Below are positions 47,192 through 54,659 of a stretch of DNA of 54,659 bases, one piece after another (position 1 is the first letter of the stretch; each line of letters opens with the position of its first letter). Position numbers and translations under genes: made by a program. This DNA is from an uncultured Porphyromonadaceae bacterium (GTDB lineage Bacteria > Bacteroidota > Bacteroidia > Bacteroidales > Muribaculaceae): positions 1-54,659 of the forward strand of contig CAMKOE010000013.1 of assembly GCA_946414395.1 (NCBI GenBank), written 5' to 3'. A model generated the notes under the pieces. It saw nothing but the letters and a program-made list of their open reading frames with translations, did not search any database and had not been told where the DNA came from.

Positions 47192-49036
47192 TTACTTCAC
47201 AACCTTGGCAGCGCTGGTGGTGCCGTCGGTGTAGGTGGTCACCTTGATGGTCATGCCAGCGGGCTGAGCCATCTCCTGACCAGCAACGTTGAAGTAGCGT
47301 ACGCTAGCAACGGTCTTGCCGGCGTTAACCTCGTCAACGCTTACGCTGGGCTCATACAGCCAAACGATCTCGCTCGAGTTCTTCACGCCGTCAACGGTGT
47401 AGTGAACCTGAACGCCGATGTTCTCGGTGAACAGGGGCTCGTAGCCCTCAGCGTTGGTGCGATAGAAGTAGAAGTAGCCCATGTGGAAGTCGTAGCCACT
47501 AGCATAGACGCTGTAGGGGATCTCGGTCAGGTCACCCATGCCCTCGATGTCATAGTAGTAGGTAGCCTCGTCGAAGGTGAACAGTTCGGGACCGTTGCCA
47601 TTGTCAACGTAGATGCTTACGCTCAGGTGCTCGGGATCGATCATGTTGCCATCCACGTCGGTGGTGGGCAAGGTGAAGTAGAAGCGGCTGTAACCACCCT
47701 CGTTACCGCAGTCATACCACTCGTCGGCGGTGGGGTTAGCGGGAACGGCGGGAACGAGATTAACCATGTAGCCGAAGGGCTGTGCATAGCCATACTCGTC
47801 GCGGTTGGCGATCTCAAAACTGGTCCAACTCTGGTCGTCGCTGTAGATGGTCATCATACCGGTGGCGTTGCCCCACTCGGGGAACTCGGCGTTGATGTCA
47901 CCCTCGGTGCCCAGCAGATAGATGGTGTCATCGTCGATGAGGAACTGGATCTCGGTGGTGCGCTCGTCAATGAGGGTGCCCATGTAGTAGTTGGGCTCAC
48001 CGGTCTCCTCGTCAACACCTTCCTGGTAAACGTAACTGCTACCCCAAACGAGTTGGATGCCATACTCGGCCTCGTCGCTCCAGGTCAGGAACTGGCCAGT
48101 GGGGATGGTCAGGATAACGCCCTCTTCACCATAGGTATAGGTACCCTTTACCCAGGTGTTGTAGCCGTCATGCCACCAAGCGGGGTTCTGGATGTAAACC
48201 TCACCGTTCTGAACGTCGAAGGCAACAGTGAACTTGCCGTCGGTCGGGGTGTTGTAGATGCCATAGAACCAACTGTAGGCGATGGCACCGCTGTTGCGGT
48301 AGTAGGTGTAAACCTGGCAGCCCTCGGGGATCTCGGTGATCACCTCAGGAGCAATGACGGGCTCGCGCTCGGTCAGGACGGTGTTCCACTCGATGAAGCC
48401 GCTCCAAGAGTTGTCGTCGCTCCAGTAAGCGCTCAGACCATAACCAAAGAGGTCGTCTGCTGCGTTCTGATCCTCGGTGCCCTGCAGGGTGATGGTCTGT
48501 CCGTCGATGACATAGACAGCCTCGGTGGCACGCTCGTCGATTTCAAAACCCCAGTAACCTTCCTCGTCCTGGATGGTGTTACCCATAGCCAGAACAACGT
48601 CGGCCTGATACTGATCGCTCCAGTAGATGGACTGGCCCATGGGAACGTGAATCTCGTTGCCCTCGATGGTACCCTCTACCCAACTGTCACCGAAGTAACT
48701 GCCGATGCCGCAGATGACGTTCTTCATGTAAACCTTGCCGTCCTCGCCATAGACGATGTCCATGCGATTGCCGTCCTGCTGACCGCTGTAAAGGTAACCG
48801 TTGCTCACATAAACATAGAAGCCGGCGCGGTTGTAGGACTTGAGTTCGCCCTCAGGCTGCTCGGTGATCACGCGGAAACTTGCCTTGTCGGCCTTGAGGT
48901 TCTTCACGTTCATCTTGGTCATCTCTTTGTTGACCATCTTGTTGGCCTTCAAGGCATGGGTGCTCTTGAAGTTCACGCCTGCAGATGCGCTGATAGCGAC
49001 TGCGGCTGCAACCAAAAGTACAGATAATTTCTTCAT
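47192..49036 (-). CDS. Secreted tandem paralog 2 with C-terminal sorting-type tail
   Basis: A 614-aa exported protein, the upstream member of the tandem pair. Signal peptide, two beta-rich domains and tail are the same as in the 45001 protein. The differing segment reads FDEATYYYDIEGMGDLTEIP and ASGYDFHMGYFYF here, against FPAVDYTFDLTEDITEVP and SNAVDFRDYFVYF in paralog 1. Identity between the coding regions stops within a few bases upstream of the ATG. The function is unknown. The size and repeats suggest an abundant surface or secreted protein. Confidence 0.85.
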   Translation of the reverse strand: MKKLSVLLVAAAVAISASAGVNFKSTHALKANKMVNKEMTKMNVKNLKADKASFRVITEQPEGELKSYNRAGFYVYVSNGYLYSGQQDGNRMDIVYGEDGKVYMKNVICGIGSYFGDSWVEGTIEGNEIHVPMGQSIYWSDQYQADVVLAMGNTIQDEEGYWGFEIDERATEAVYVIDGQTITLQGTEDQNAADDLFGYGLSAYWSDDNSWSGFIEWNTVLTEREPVIAPEVITEIPEGCQVYTYYRNSGAIAYSWFYGIYNTPTDGKFTVAFDVQNGEVYIQNPAWWHDGYNTWVKGTYTYGEEGVILTIPTGQFLTWSDEAEYGIQLVWGSSYVYQEGVDEETGEPNYYMGTLIDERTTEIQFLIDDDTIYLLGTEGDINAEFPEWGNATGMMTIYSDDQSWTSFEIANRDEYGYAQPFGYMVNLVPAVPANPTADEWYDCGNEGGYSRFYFTLPTTDVDGNMIDPEHLSVSIYVDNGNGPELFTFDEATYYYDIEGMGDLTEIPYSVYASGYDFHMGYFYFYRTNAEGYEPLFTENIGVQVHYTVDGVKNSSEIVWLYEPSVSVDEVNAGKTVASVRYFNVAGQEMAQPAGMTIKVTTYTDGTTSAAKVVK

Positions 49037-49149
49037 AAAATTGAATCAATTAGTTAATTAAGTTTATAAATACGATTTGAAATTTATATCTGATGGTATA
49101 AATTGTCTAAAAAAGCAGGTTCTATAAGGTGTCAATCATATCACGCCCG

Positions 49150-49180
49150 CAAAATTAACCAATTAATTCCAATTAACCAA
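49150..49180 (-). promoter_or_regulatory. Promoter of paralog 2
   Basis: On the minus strand, TTG (49180-49178), 20 bases, then TAATTTTG (49157-49150). The leader is about 110 nt. The remainder of 49037-49324 shows a CAAGGGTTG-type inverted repeat around 49230-49275 (CTCAAGAAAGGCGC and GAGCGCC arms) and no gene. Confidence 0.55.
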
Positions 49181-49324
49181 AAAAGGTGGTGTGATATTTT
49201 TGTGTTTTTTTAAAAAAAATGTCGAGTGCTCAAGAAAGGCGCCCAAAGTATCAACCCTTGAGCGCCTCCCCCCCTTGATATAAATGTTAACGTAGCCATG
49301 ATGACGGCGGCTCACCGCCGCACG

Positions 49325-50788
49325 TCACTGGTGTTTCTTGTTCACCCGCCGTGACATGCCGATGGCTCCCGTCGGGCAGACGAGCCGGCACAGGTGGCAC
49401 CCCACGCACTTGCTGCCCTGCAGGTGGGGCCGGCGGTCATCGCCAAAGTCGATGGCCTGATGCCCACCGTCCATGCATGAAATGTAACAGCGTCCACACC
49501 CGATGCACTGCTCGCGGTCAAAGATGGGGAAAACGACCGTGTCGCGGTCCAGGTCACTGGGGTTCACAAAATTAGGCAACTGCTCGCCCACCAGGTCGGC
49601 CACGCTGTCGATGCCACGCGCGGCCATGTAGTGCTGCAGTCCCAGGATCAAATCGTCGATGACGCGGTAACCATATTGCATCACCGACGTGCACACCTGC
49701 ACGTTGCTGCATCCCAACTGGATGAACTCGAGCGCATCGCGCCAGGTCTCGATGCCGCCGATGCCACTCAGTTTGATATTCTTCATGACGGGATTCTTGG
49801 CCATCTCGAGGATAAAACGCAGCGCGATGGGCTTGACAGCCCTTCCCGACATGCCCGAGATGGTCCACTTGCCTGATACCTCGGCCCGCTCGTCCATGGT
49901 CACACTCTTGATGGTGTTGATGGCGCTGATGGCGTCGGCGCCAGCAAAATAGGCGCCCATTGCAGGCCTGCTCATAAAGGTGATGTTGGGAGTCATCTTG
50001 GGTATGACCGGAATGGAAACCGAGCGCTTGACATAGGAAGTATAGAACGTCACCAACTCGGGATTTTGTCCCACATCACTGCCCATGCCGGCCATGCGCA
50101 TCTGGGGACATGAGAAATTCAACTCCACGGCATCGACGCCAGCGGCATCGGCCATCTTGGCCAATTCGATCCACTGCTCCTCGGTCGAGCCCATGATAGA
50201 TGCCACGACGATTTTGCTGGGATAATTCTGCTTGAGCCGGCGCAGGATCTCAAAATCGACCTCGGCGGGATTCTCACTCAACTGCTCCATGTTGCGCAAT
50301 GCTGAGAAGTCACCTTTGGTGCCCTCGCGATGCACCACGTCAAAACGTGGCGACACCTCTTTGATGTCATCCAGACAGATGGTCTTGTAGAACACTCCAG
50401 CCCATCCGGCGTCAAAGGCGCGCGCAACCATGTCATAGTTGGTGCAAACCGATGACGATGCCAGGAAAAACGGATTCTCACACTCCATGCCGCAAAAGTC
50501 GATCTTGAGCGATGGCAGTTTGTCAAAACGGGTCGCAGCGGGCAATTCCGCCACAATTTCCCTGATTCGCACCGGGTGATTGTAATGAATACAAGCCTGC
50601 TCGGCTCTCTCGAGGTCGTCATTGCTGCAACCCTCAATCCACTGGCTGGCAATCGCTTCGTTGCCAAATCGTACCGCCCTCAATGCCCGTGCCACATCAT
50701 TCTTGCCACACGCCTTGCTGCACGGCGCGTCATTACACAGCAAGCAACGCGACGCTTCTTCTTGAATATTTATTTGGATATTTTTCAT
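49325..50788 (-). CDS. preA: PreA-type dihydropyrimidine dehydrogenase with PreT-like N-terminal iron-sulfur segment
   Basis: A 487-aa flavin and iron-sulfur oxidoreductase, probably NAD-dependent dihydropyrimidine dehydrogenase (uracil/thymine reduction or the reverse). From about residue 95 it follows PreA: a dihydroorotate-dehydrogenase-like FMN barrel (LKIDFCGMECENPFFLASSS, then ELNFSCPQMRM, then SGIGGIETWRDALEFI). Two [4Fe-4S] motifs follow at the end (CIGCGRCYISCMD and CVGCHLCRLVCPTGAIG). Unusually, the first ~90 residues carry RCLLCNDAPCSKAC and a helical segment like the cluster domain at the N-terminus of PreT or GltD. No separate PreT gene lies nearby. The start is taken at 50788 (MKNIQINIQEEASRC). 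Confidence 0.85.
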   Translation of the reverse strand: MKNIQINIQEEASRCLLCNDAPCSKACGKNDVARALRAVRFGNEAIASQWIEGCSNDDLERAEQACIHYNHPVRIREIVAELPAATRFDKLPSLKIDFCGMECENPFFLASSSVCTNYDMVARAFDAGWAGVFYKTICLDDIKEVSPRFDVVHREGTKGDFSALRNMEQLSENPAEVDFEILRRLKQNYPSKIVVASIMGSTEEQWIELAKMADAAGVDAVELNFSCPQMRMAGMGSDVGQNPELVTFYTSYVKRSVSIPVIPKMTPNITFMSRPAMGAYFAGADAISAINTIKSVTMDERAEVSGKWTISGMSGRAVKPIALRFILEMAKNPVMKNIKLSGIGGIETWRDALEFIQLGCSNVQVCTSVMQYGYRVIDDLILGLQHYMAARGIDSVADLVGEQLPNFVNPSDLDRDTVVFPIFDREQCIGCGRCYISCMDGGHQAIDFGDDRRPHLQGSKCVGCHLCRLVCPTGAIGMSRRVNKKHQ

Positions 50789-50929
50789 TTGAATATTAAT
50801 TTTTCGGCAAAGATATAAATAAATTTCCAATTATTATAGGATAGGACTATAAAAAGATGTAGGGCAAGCGCACTTGCTGGATACACTGCGAAGCATCTGT
50901 CTTGTGAATCCGACGGGCGTGTCATGACG

Positions 50930-50971
50930 AAAAAACTCCCGCCGCAACGGTTGCCGGCAGGAGTTTTTTTT
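50930..50971. terminator. Bidirectional terminator after aminopeptidase C
   Basis: AAAAAACTCC and GGAGTTTTTTT arms around a GCCG/CGGC inner stem (50930-50970). The A- and T-runs allow it to act on either strand. It directly follows the pepC stop codon. Confidence 0.75.
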
Positions 50972-50992
50972 ACTCGTGATATCAGCGGGTCA

Positions 50993-52396
50993 TCAGTCAT
51001 CGGTGCCGAAGAGGGGATCTTCGGGCATGACCATCACGGGGCGTGTCTCGGCCGCCTTGAGGATGTGCTGCGGCACGTATTTCTTGTCCACAACCAGGCG
51101 GAAGGAGTACTCGTTAAACCACTCGTTGGTCATGATGATGTATCCCTTGTGTCCGCTATCGGCACCCCAGGAGTTCTCGACCTTCCACTTGATGGGATTA
51201 CCGTCGGCGTCGAGATCGACGGCACAGAGCGTCATGGCATGCGTCGAACCGCTGTCAAACGTAGCGATGCGCTGGGCCTTGTCCATGGGGAATGTGGTGC
51301 CGAACAGGGTGGCATAGTCATAGTTGTCGAGAGCGAGGTATCCGCTGGTGCGGTTCAGTTGCTTGCCCACGTCAAAACTGGCATAGAGTTTGGTGGAATC
51401 CTTGAGCGATGCGATGGCCATGGCCGCGATGTCCTCCATGGGGAGGTTGACGTATCGCCAGTTGTGTCCGTCATAGGTGTGGCGGTCCAGTTCCACTTCA
51501 TAGGTCTTGTAGTACTCCCTGCGGGGGTCGTTCATCGCCATGATAAACGTGCCGTTGATGGGGCCGCCCACCGTCTCGCGGTAGAATTCCAGCGGGGTGT
51601 AGGTGCGTGCCGGGCCCACGGCCTTGCCGTTCTTGTCGCGGAAGGCATAGGTGAACGACTTGATGGGCTCGCCCAGTGTGAGCGAGAGCATGGAGTAGAT
51701 GGTGCCGAGCATCTGGGTCTTGCGCTGGCCGATGGCTTTCTTGCTCTTCTTGTCGGCGACCATCTGGCGCAGTTCCAGGCCAAATTCACGCAACTTGGAG
51801 GCGACGAGTTGGCTCATGCGGGAGGTGCGCTCGGCCGAGTAGGTCTCGGGCTGCGCCTCAACGGGCACAAGGCCATATTTCTCGGCCAGGTCGGCCACGC
51901 CACAGAAGGTGCCGCCGTCGTTGATGGGATGGTGGAAGAAGAACTGCACGCGCGTGTCGTCGATGGGCTTGTCGGCACAGTCGATCACGCCTTGCAGCAT
52001 GAGGTTGGCCTTCTCGAGTTGGTCATAGAAGAAGAGATAGTCATGAGAGAACTCCACGTTGATGGAATCGCCGTGACGACGCGCAAAGTTGGCGCGCAGC
52101 ACGTTGAAACTGGAATACATCCAGCACCGCCCGCTCTGCCGCTGGTTGTGGATCGATTGCTTGGGCGTCTCGATGCTGAAGTAAGTGTCCGTGAGCGTGG
52201 TGTTGCGGTAGTTCTGGGCAAGGTCGTCGATGGAATTTGCCGCCATGGCATTGCTGATCGCCTTGTTTTGATGCGCCTGTGAGGAGGCGACAATCTGGCG
52301 CATCATGTCTGGGCTGATGCCTCCCTGGGCGCGGTCTTGCGCCGAACCGGCAAAGGCGAGGCCTATTGCCAGAGCGATTGTTGTGAATTTTTTCAT
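50993..52396 (-). CDS. pepC: Exported aminopeptidase C (C1B, bleomycin hydrolase family)
   Basis: A 467-aa papain-like cysteine aminopeptidase. The catalytic residues are visible: oxyanion Gln and nucleophile Cys in NQRQSGRCWMYSS (about 83-95), His in DSGSTHAMTLCAV and Asn in VENSWGADSGHKGY. ATG at 52394-52396 starts a clear signal peptide (KKFTTIALAIGLAFAGSAQ), so the enzyme acts in the periplasm or outside, unlike cytoplasmic PepC of Firmicutes. The in-frame extension of 24 codons is not used. A -7-like box TAAATTTG (52473-52466) lies about 70 bases upstream. Confidence 0.93.
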   Translation of the reverse strand: MKKFTTIALAIGLAFAGSAQDRAQGGISPDMMRQIVASSQAHQNKAISNAMAANSIDDLAQNYRNTTLTDTYFSIETPKQSIHNQRQSGRCWMYSSFNVLRANFARRHGDSINVEFSHDYLFFYDQLEKANLMLQGVIDCADKPIDDTRVQFFFHHPINDGGTFCGVADLAEKYGLVPVEAQPETYSAERTSRMSQLVASKLREFGLELRQMVADKKSKKAIGQRKTQMLGTIYSMLSLTLGEPIKSFTYAFRDKNGKAVGPARTYTPLEFYRETVGGPINGTFIMAMNDPRREYYKTYEVELDRHTYDGHNWRYVNLPMEDIAAMAIASLKDSTKLYASFDVGKQLNRTSGYLALDNYDYATLFGTTFPMDKAQRIATFDSGSTHAMTLCAVDLDADGNPIKWKVENSWGADSGHKGYIIMTNEWFNEYSFRLVVDKKYVPQHILKAAETRPVMVMPEDPLFGTDD

Positions 52397-52679
52397 ATTC
52401 GGGTTCTGAAATGGTTTAGGGCGCGGCACTAGGCCATTGCGCGCGATTAGTAGATTCGTTGACCGCAAATTTAGTAATAATTCTTGATATATTGGCCGCT
52501 TGAGATGATGAAATTGCCTTTATTGGAGAATAATTTTACCGGCCACATTCTTGACGATGATGTGATGCGGTCGATAATCGGGCTACTGGCTGCAGTAATC
52601 AAGCGGACGTGCTGATGGCGATGAAACATTTTGCGCTCTATCGATCGTGTAATAGGGAATTAATATGTACTTTTGCGCA

Positions 52680-52850
52680 TCTGGAATGGGCTTCGGCGAG
52701 TTTTCACGGCCCAGTCTTGTGCTTCGGCTCATCGGGCTGACCTATGTCCGCGACGACGACACCAAGCGCAGCGACTTTGGCCAGCCGCCCGTCGTAGCCA
52801 ACTATTTCTACCACGAGGAAGTGAAGAAGTCGGCCAAGGCCAAGTCATAG
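52680..52850 (+). pseudogene. Possible C-terminal gene fragment
   Basis: Within the 515-bp gap upstream of the 52912 gene, one frame reads GFGEFSRPSLVLRLIG, then LTYVRDDDTKRSDFGQPP, then YHEEVKKSAKAKS and a stop. Its GC-rich coding character differs from the AT-rich surroundings and its end looks like a genuine protein C-terminus. It has no good start: the only ATG overlaps a TACTTTTG promoter-like box at 52668-52675. I do not recognise the parent. The rest of the gap shows nothing definite. Confidence 0.3.
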
Positions 52851-52911
52851 CGGACATCAGGCTGAATGCGTCATTATTCAAGATTTATGTTTACTGTTTA
52901 CCGCTAATGTT

Positions 52912-54240
52912 ATGAAGGGAATCACGAAATTGACATTGCTCATGCTCGCATTGATGCTTGTGGGCTGCAGGCCCAGTCACATGACCGAACAGCAACGGTT
53001 TGAGAAAAGCATCTTGAAAGAATTGCCATTTAGCATCGATTCCATCTGCTGGCTCACTTCTGGCGACTTGCCGACCATCAAGTTTGTCAACGCAGGATAC
53101 ACCGATGCCGCGCCCGATGCCGAAATACGACCCGACGGCGACTACTGGGTGTGCAACATGTTTGATAGCGAGCCGCCAGTACATCAGACCGAAGAGAACA
53201 TCTGGCGCAATGTGCTGGTCTCTCGCAAGAACCAGCGCGTGGTGTGCATTGACCGCTACCTGCGGCAGGGGCGCACGGTGGGCTACTGTTACGTGTTGCA
53301 GAGCGAGCGGAAGGATTATCCCACCTACGGCACATTCCACTGGGACGTGAGCGACTCCCGCAACGTCGAGATGGTGGGCGTGATGCTCGATGACTTGAAG
53401 GATTTGGCCTTGAAGCGTCATCAACTGAATAACGCATTGACGACCACCCCCGCGTCACAAGATGATTACTGGAGGTTGATTTTCCACGCCGATTCACTGT
53501 TTGACGCTCGCCTCTATGACGAGGCCCGTCAGGTGTATGACCTCGCCTTCGGTGAAGACCGCTACATTCTGCCAAGCCAACTGTCGCAGGTGGCAAGCAA
53601 GATGTCCTCCATCGGCGACTATCAGGCGGCAATGGCCTATCTGCGTCACCGCCTGGCGATGGAGAAGGACTACTACGAAGATCCATTGATGACCCCGTAC
53701 TCGGAACTGACCGACACCTTCGCGTTGCGGAGCCGTCAGTGGCGTTACGACTTGGAACTCAAGAAGACACTGGAGGGCATCTTTGAGCGGGATCAGTATG
53801 ACCGACTGCTGTGGTCCCAAGCCGTGAAGAACAATCCCGGCGACATCGAGCGAAATGAGGTACTTGCCCGTCGGGCACTCATGACCGACAGCCTTAATCT
53901 CGTTCTCGTTAGCACCATTCTCTCGCAATATGGATTCCCGTCCAGGGAATTGGTGGGTGATTTTGGCAATCAAGCGGTCTGGCTTGTGTTCCAGCATGCC
54001 CAGTTGGATTATCAAAAGAGGTTTCTGCCGCAACTCGAGACTGCTGTGGCCCGTGGCGATATAGCACCATTATACCTCGCGATGCTGCGCGACCGCATTG
54101 ACGTGCGGGAAGGAAGACCGCAGCGCTATGGCACCCAAATCGACGAGAAGGGCAACCTCGCTCCACTTGTGGATCCCTCACGCGTGAACCAGTGGCGACA
54201 AGAAGTCGGACTGCCGATTCTCGAACAGTTTAGTGAATAA
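52912..54240 (+). CDS. Lipoprotein with DUF6624-like C-terminal domain
   Basis: A 442-aa lipoprotein of unknown function. The signal is LTLLMLALMLVGC, with Cys about 19, followed by RPSHM and no acidic export signal, so a periplasmic location is more likely. The middle (about 185-260) looks helical and TPR-like (DSLFDARLYDEARQVYDLAF). The C-terminal ~140 residues resemble DUF6624: FGNQAVWLVFQHAQLDYQKR, then LYLAMLRDRIDVREG, then PQRYGTQI. No clear promoter was found. Confidence 0.75.
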   Translation: MKGITKLTLLMLALMLVGCRPSHMTEQQRFEKSILKELPFSIDSICWLTSGDLPTIKFVNAGYTDAAPDAEIRPDGDYWVCNMFDSEPPVHQTEENIWRNVLVSRKNQRVVCIDRYLRQGRTVGYCYVLQSERKDYPTYGTFHWDVSDSRNVEMVGVMLDDLKDLALKRHQLNNALTTTPASQDDYWRLIFHADSLFDARLYDEARQVYDLAFGEDRYILPSQLSQVASKMSSIGDYQAAMAYLRHRLAMEKDYYEDPLMTPYSELTDTFALRSRQWRYDLELKKTLEGIFERDQYDRLLWSQAVKNNPGDIERNEVLARRALMTDSLNLVLVSTILSQYGFPSRELVGDFGNQAVWLVFQHAQLDYQKRFLPQLETAVARGDIAPLYLAMLRDRIDVREGRPQRYGTQIDEKGNLAPLVDPSRVNQWRQEVGLPILEQFSE

Positions 54241-54348
54241 ACTCCTATCGGCATGATGTCGTTATGCACTGATGATTGAAGGCGGACTTTGGGCTGAATA
54301 ACAATATTATTTGAGCCAAAAAGAAAAGTGATGCGGGATGGATAGTTG

Positions 54349-54356
54349 TACTTTTG
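54349..54356 (+). promoter_or_regulatory. Probable -7 box for the 54404 gene
   Basis: TACTTTTG at 54349-54356, about 48 bases before the ATG. No TTG is at the standard -33 spacing. Confidence 0.4.
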
Positions 54357-54403
54357 CAATCAGAAAAACATTTGTTCATTCACTTAATTAATATCACGAC
54401 AAG

Positions 54404-54659
54404 ATGAGAAGCAAGATTGAAGAGTACAAAGCGGTGGTTGAGGCCGCTAGCAAGTTCACTAAGAGCGTTGCCGAGGGCAACAGCAAGTATGCAAAGGAAC
54501 TGTTCACCGAGGATGCCTGCCTGTTCGGTTTCCTGAACGGCAAGTTTGAGCGCGGCTCCATCGAGCAGTTCTACCACAACGTGGATACCGTGGGCGCCGG
54601 TGACGAGTTCAAGACCCGTATCGACGTGTTGGAACTGGAAGAGACGCTGGCCGTCGTCC
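54404..54659 (+). CDS. SnoaL/NTF2-like (lumazine-binding-type) protein, partial
   Basis: The first 85 residues of a gene cut by the window end. It begins MRSKIEEYKAVVEAASKFTK and continues through GNSKYAKELFTEDACLFGFL, GSIEQFYHNVDTVG and ELEETLAVV. The helix-then-beta pattern, with a helix ending before an F-TEDA segment and a later SIEQFY, fits the NTF2-like putative lumazine-binding family. Such proteins are about 120-140 aa, so roughly 40-50 residues are missing. The function is not assignable. Confidence 0.75.
   Translation, partial: MRSKIEEYKAVVEAASKFTKSVAEGNSKYAKELFTEDACLFGFLNGKFERGSIEQFYHNVDTVGAGDEFKTRIDVLELEETLAVV

Noticed and set aside
45001..49036. Transposon or assembly artefact as explanation for the tandem identical genes
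   Set aside because: No transposase or terminal repeats surround the units. The promoters, the variable segment and the 5' flanks differ, so a simple assembly duplication does not explain it.
1..54659. CRISPR array, rRNA operon, tmRNA, integrase or toxin-antitoxin pair
   Set aside because: I looked for regularly spaced direct repeats, rRNA-like conserved stretches and small paired ORFs and saw none that hold up. The direct repeats present are the dispersed A, B and C elements.

Overview
The window looks like chromosomal DNA of a gut-type Bacteroidales bacterium, probably near Muribaculaceae or Prevotellaceae. Three things point there. An Oar/SusC-like TonB-dependent receptor, BACON and OB-fold lipoproteins, a Porin_O_P porin, DUF4199, DUF6048 and DUF6452 proteins and a one-piece hybrid two-component sensor are all Bacteroidetes hallmarks. 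Promoters repeatedly fit the Bacteroidetes pattern TTG-N19/20/21-TAnnTTTG. Shine-Dalgarno sequences are not evident. The family placement is inference.

Layout. 1-2.8 kb: ruvC and a secreted dockerin-type protein. 2.8-9.4 kb: a structured leader, a TonB-dependent receptor, an OB-fold/BACON lipoprotein and an ecto-nucleotide pyrophosphatase-like enzyme, together a plausible surface nucleotide or nucleic acid acquisition locus. 9.4-12.6 kb: an ATP-grasp enzyme, SRP RNA and an AGCS sodium symporter. 12.7-14.4 kb: a secreted tail-bearing protein between two copies of a MITE-like repeat. 14.6-24.8 kb: a glycerol-3-phosphate regulon (porin, surface glycerophosphodiesterase, GlpT, GlpC, GlpB, GlpA) with a divergent DeoR-type regulator. 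24.8-27.1 kb: ApbE and two outer-membrane barrels. 27.1-30.5 kb: repeats, tRNA-Val, a DJ-1 protein and a second dockerin protein. 30.7-34.6 kb: an isolated terminase large subunit with a probable phage structural protein. 34.7-39.2 kb: a secreted protein, then a tightly coupled operon DUF4199 - GT2 - DUF6452 - DUF6048 - a 53-residue protein. 39.4-44.9 kb: hybrid two-component sensor, YraN, RarA and free-methionine sulfoxide reductase. 45-49 kb: two nearly identical tandem secreted paralogs. 49.3-54.7 kb: a PreA-type dehydrogenase carrying a PreT-like N-terminus, a secreted aminopeptidase C, a DUF6624-like lipoprotein and the start of a SnoaL/NTF2-like gene.

How it works together. The strongest physiological theme is organophosphate scavenging. 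The porin admits glycerophosphodiesters, the exported phosphodiesterase releases glycerol-3-phosphate, GlpT imports it and GlpABC oxidises it, under an upstream GlpR-like repressor. No glycerol kinase or facilitator is present, which fits uptake of ready-phosphorylated substrate. The receptor, OB-fold lipoprotein and phosphodiesterase locus at 3-9 kb may play a parallel role for nucleotides.

The other notable feature is repeat content. There are five copies of a ~143-bp imperfect palindrome (two pairs flank single genes), two ~188-bp hairpin-bounded elements in opposite orientation 16 kb apart, a CGCTAAG-type repeat family, and a tandem duplication whose identity stops at the start codon. No CRISPR array, integrase, transposase gene or rRNA was seen.
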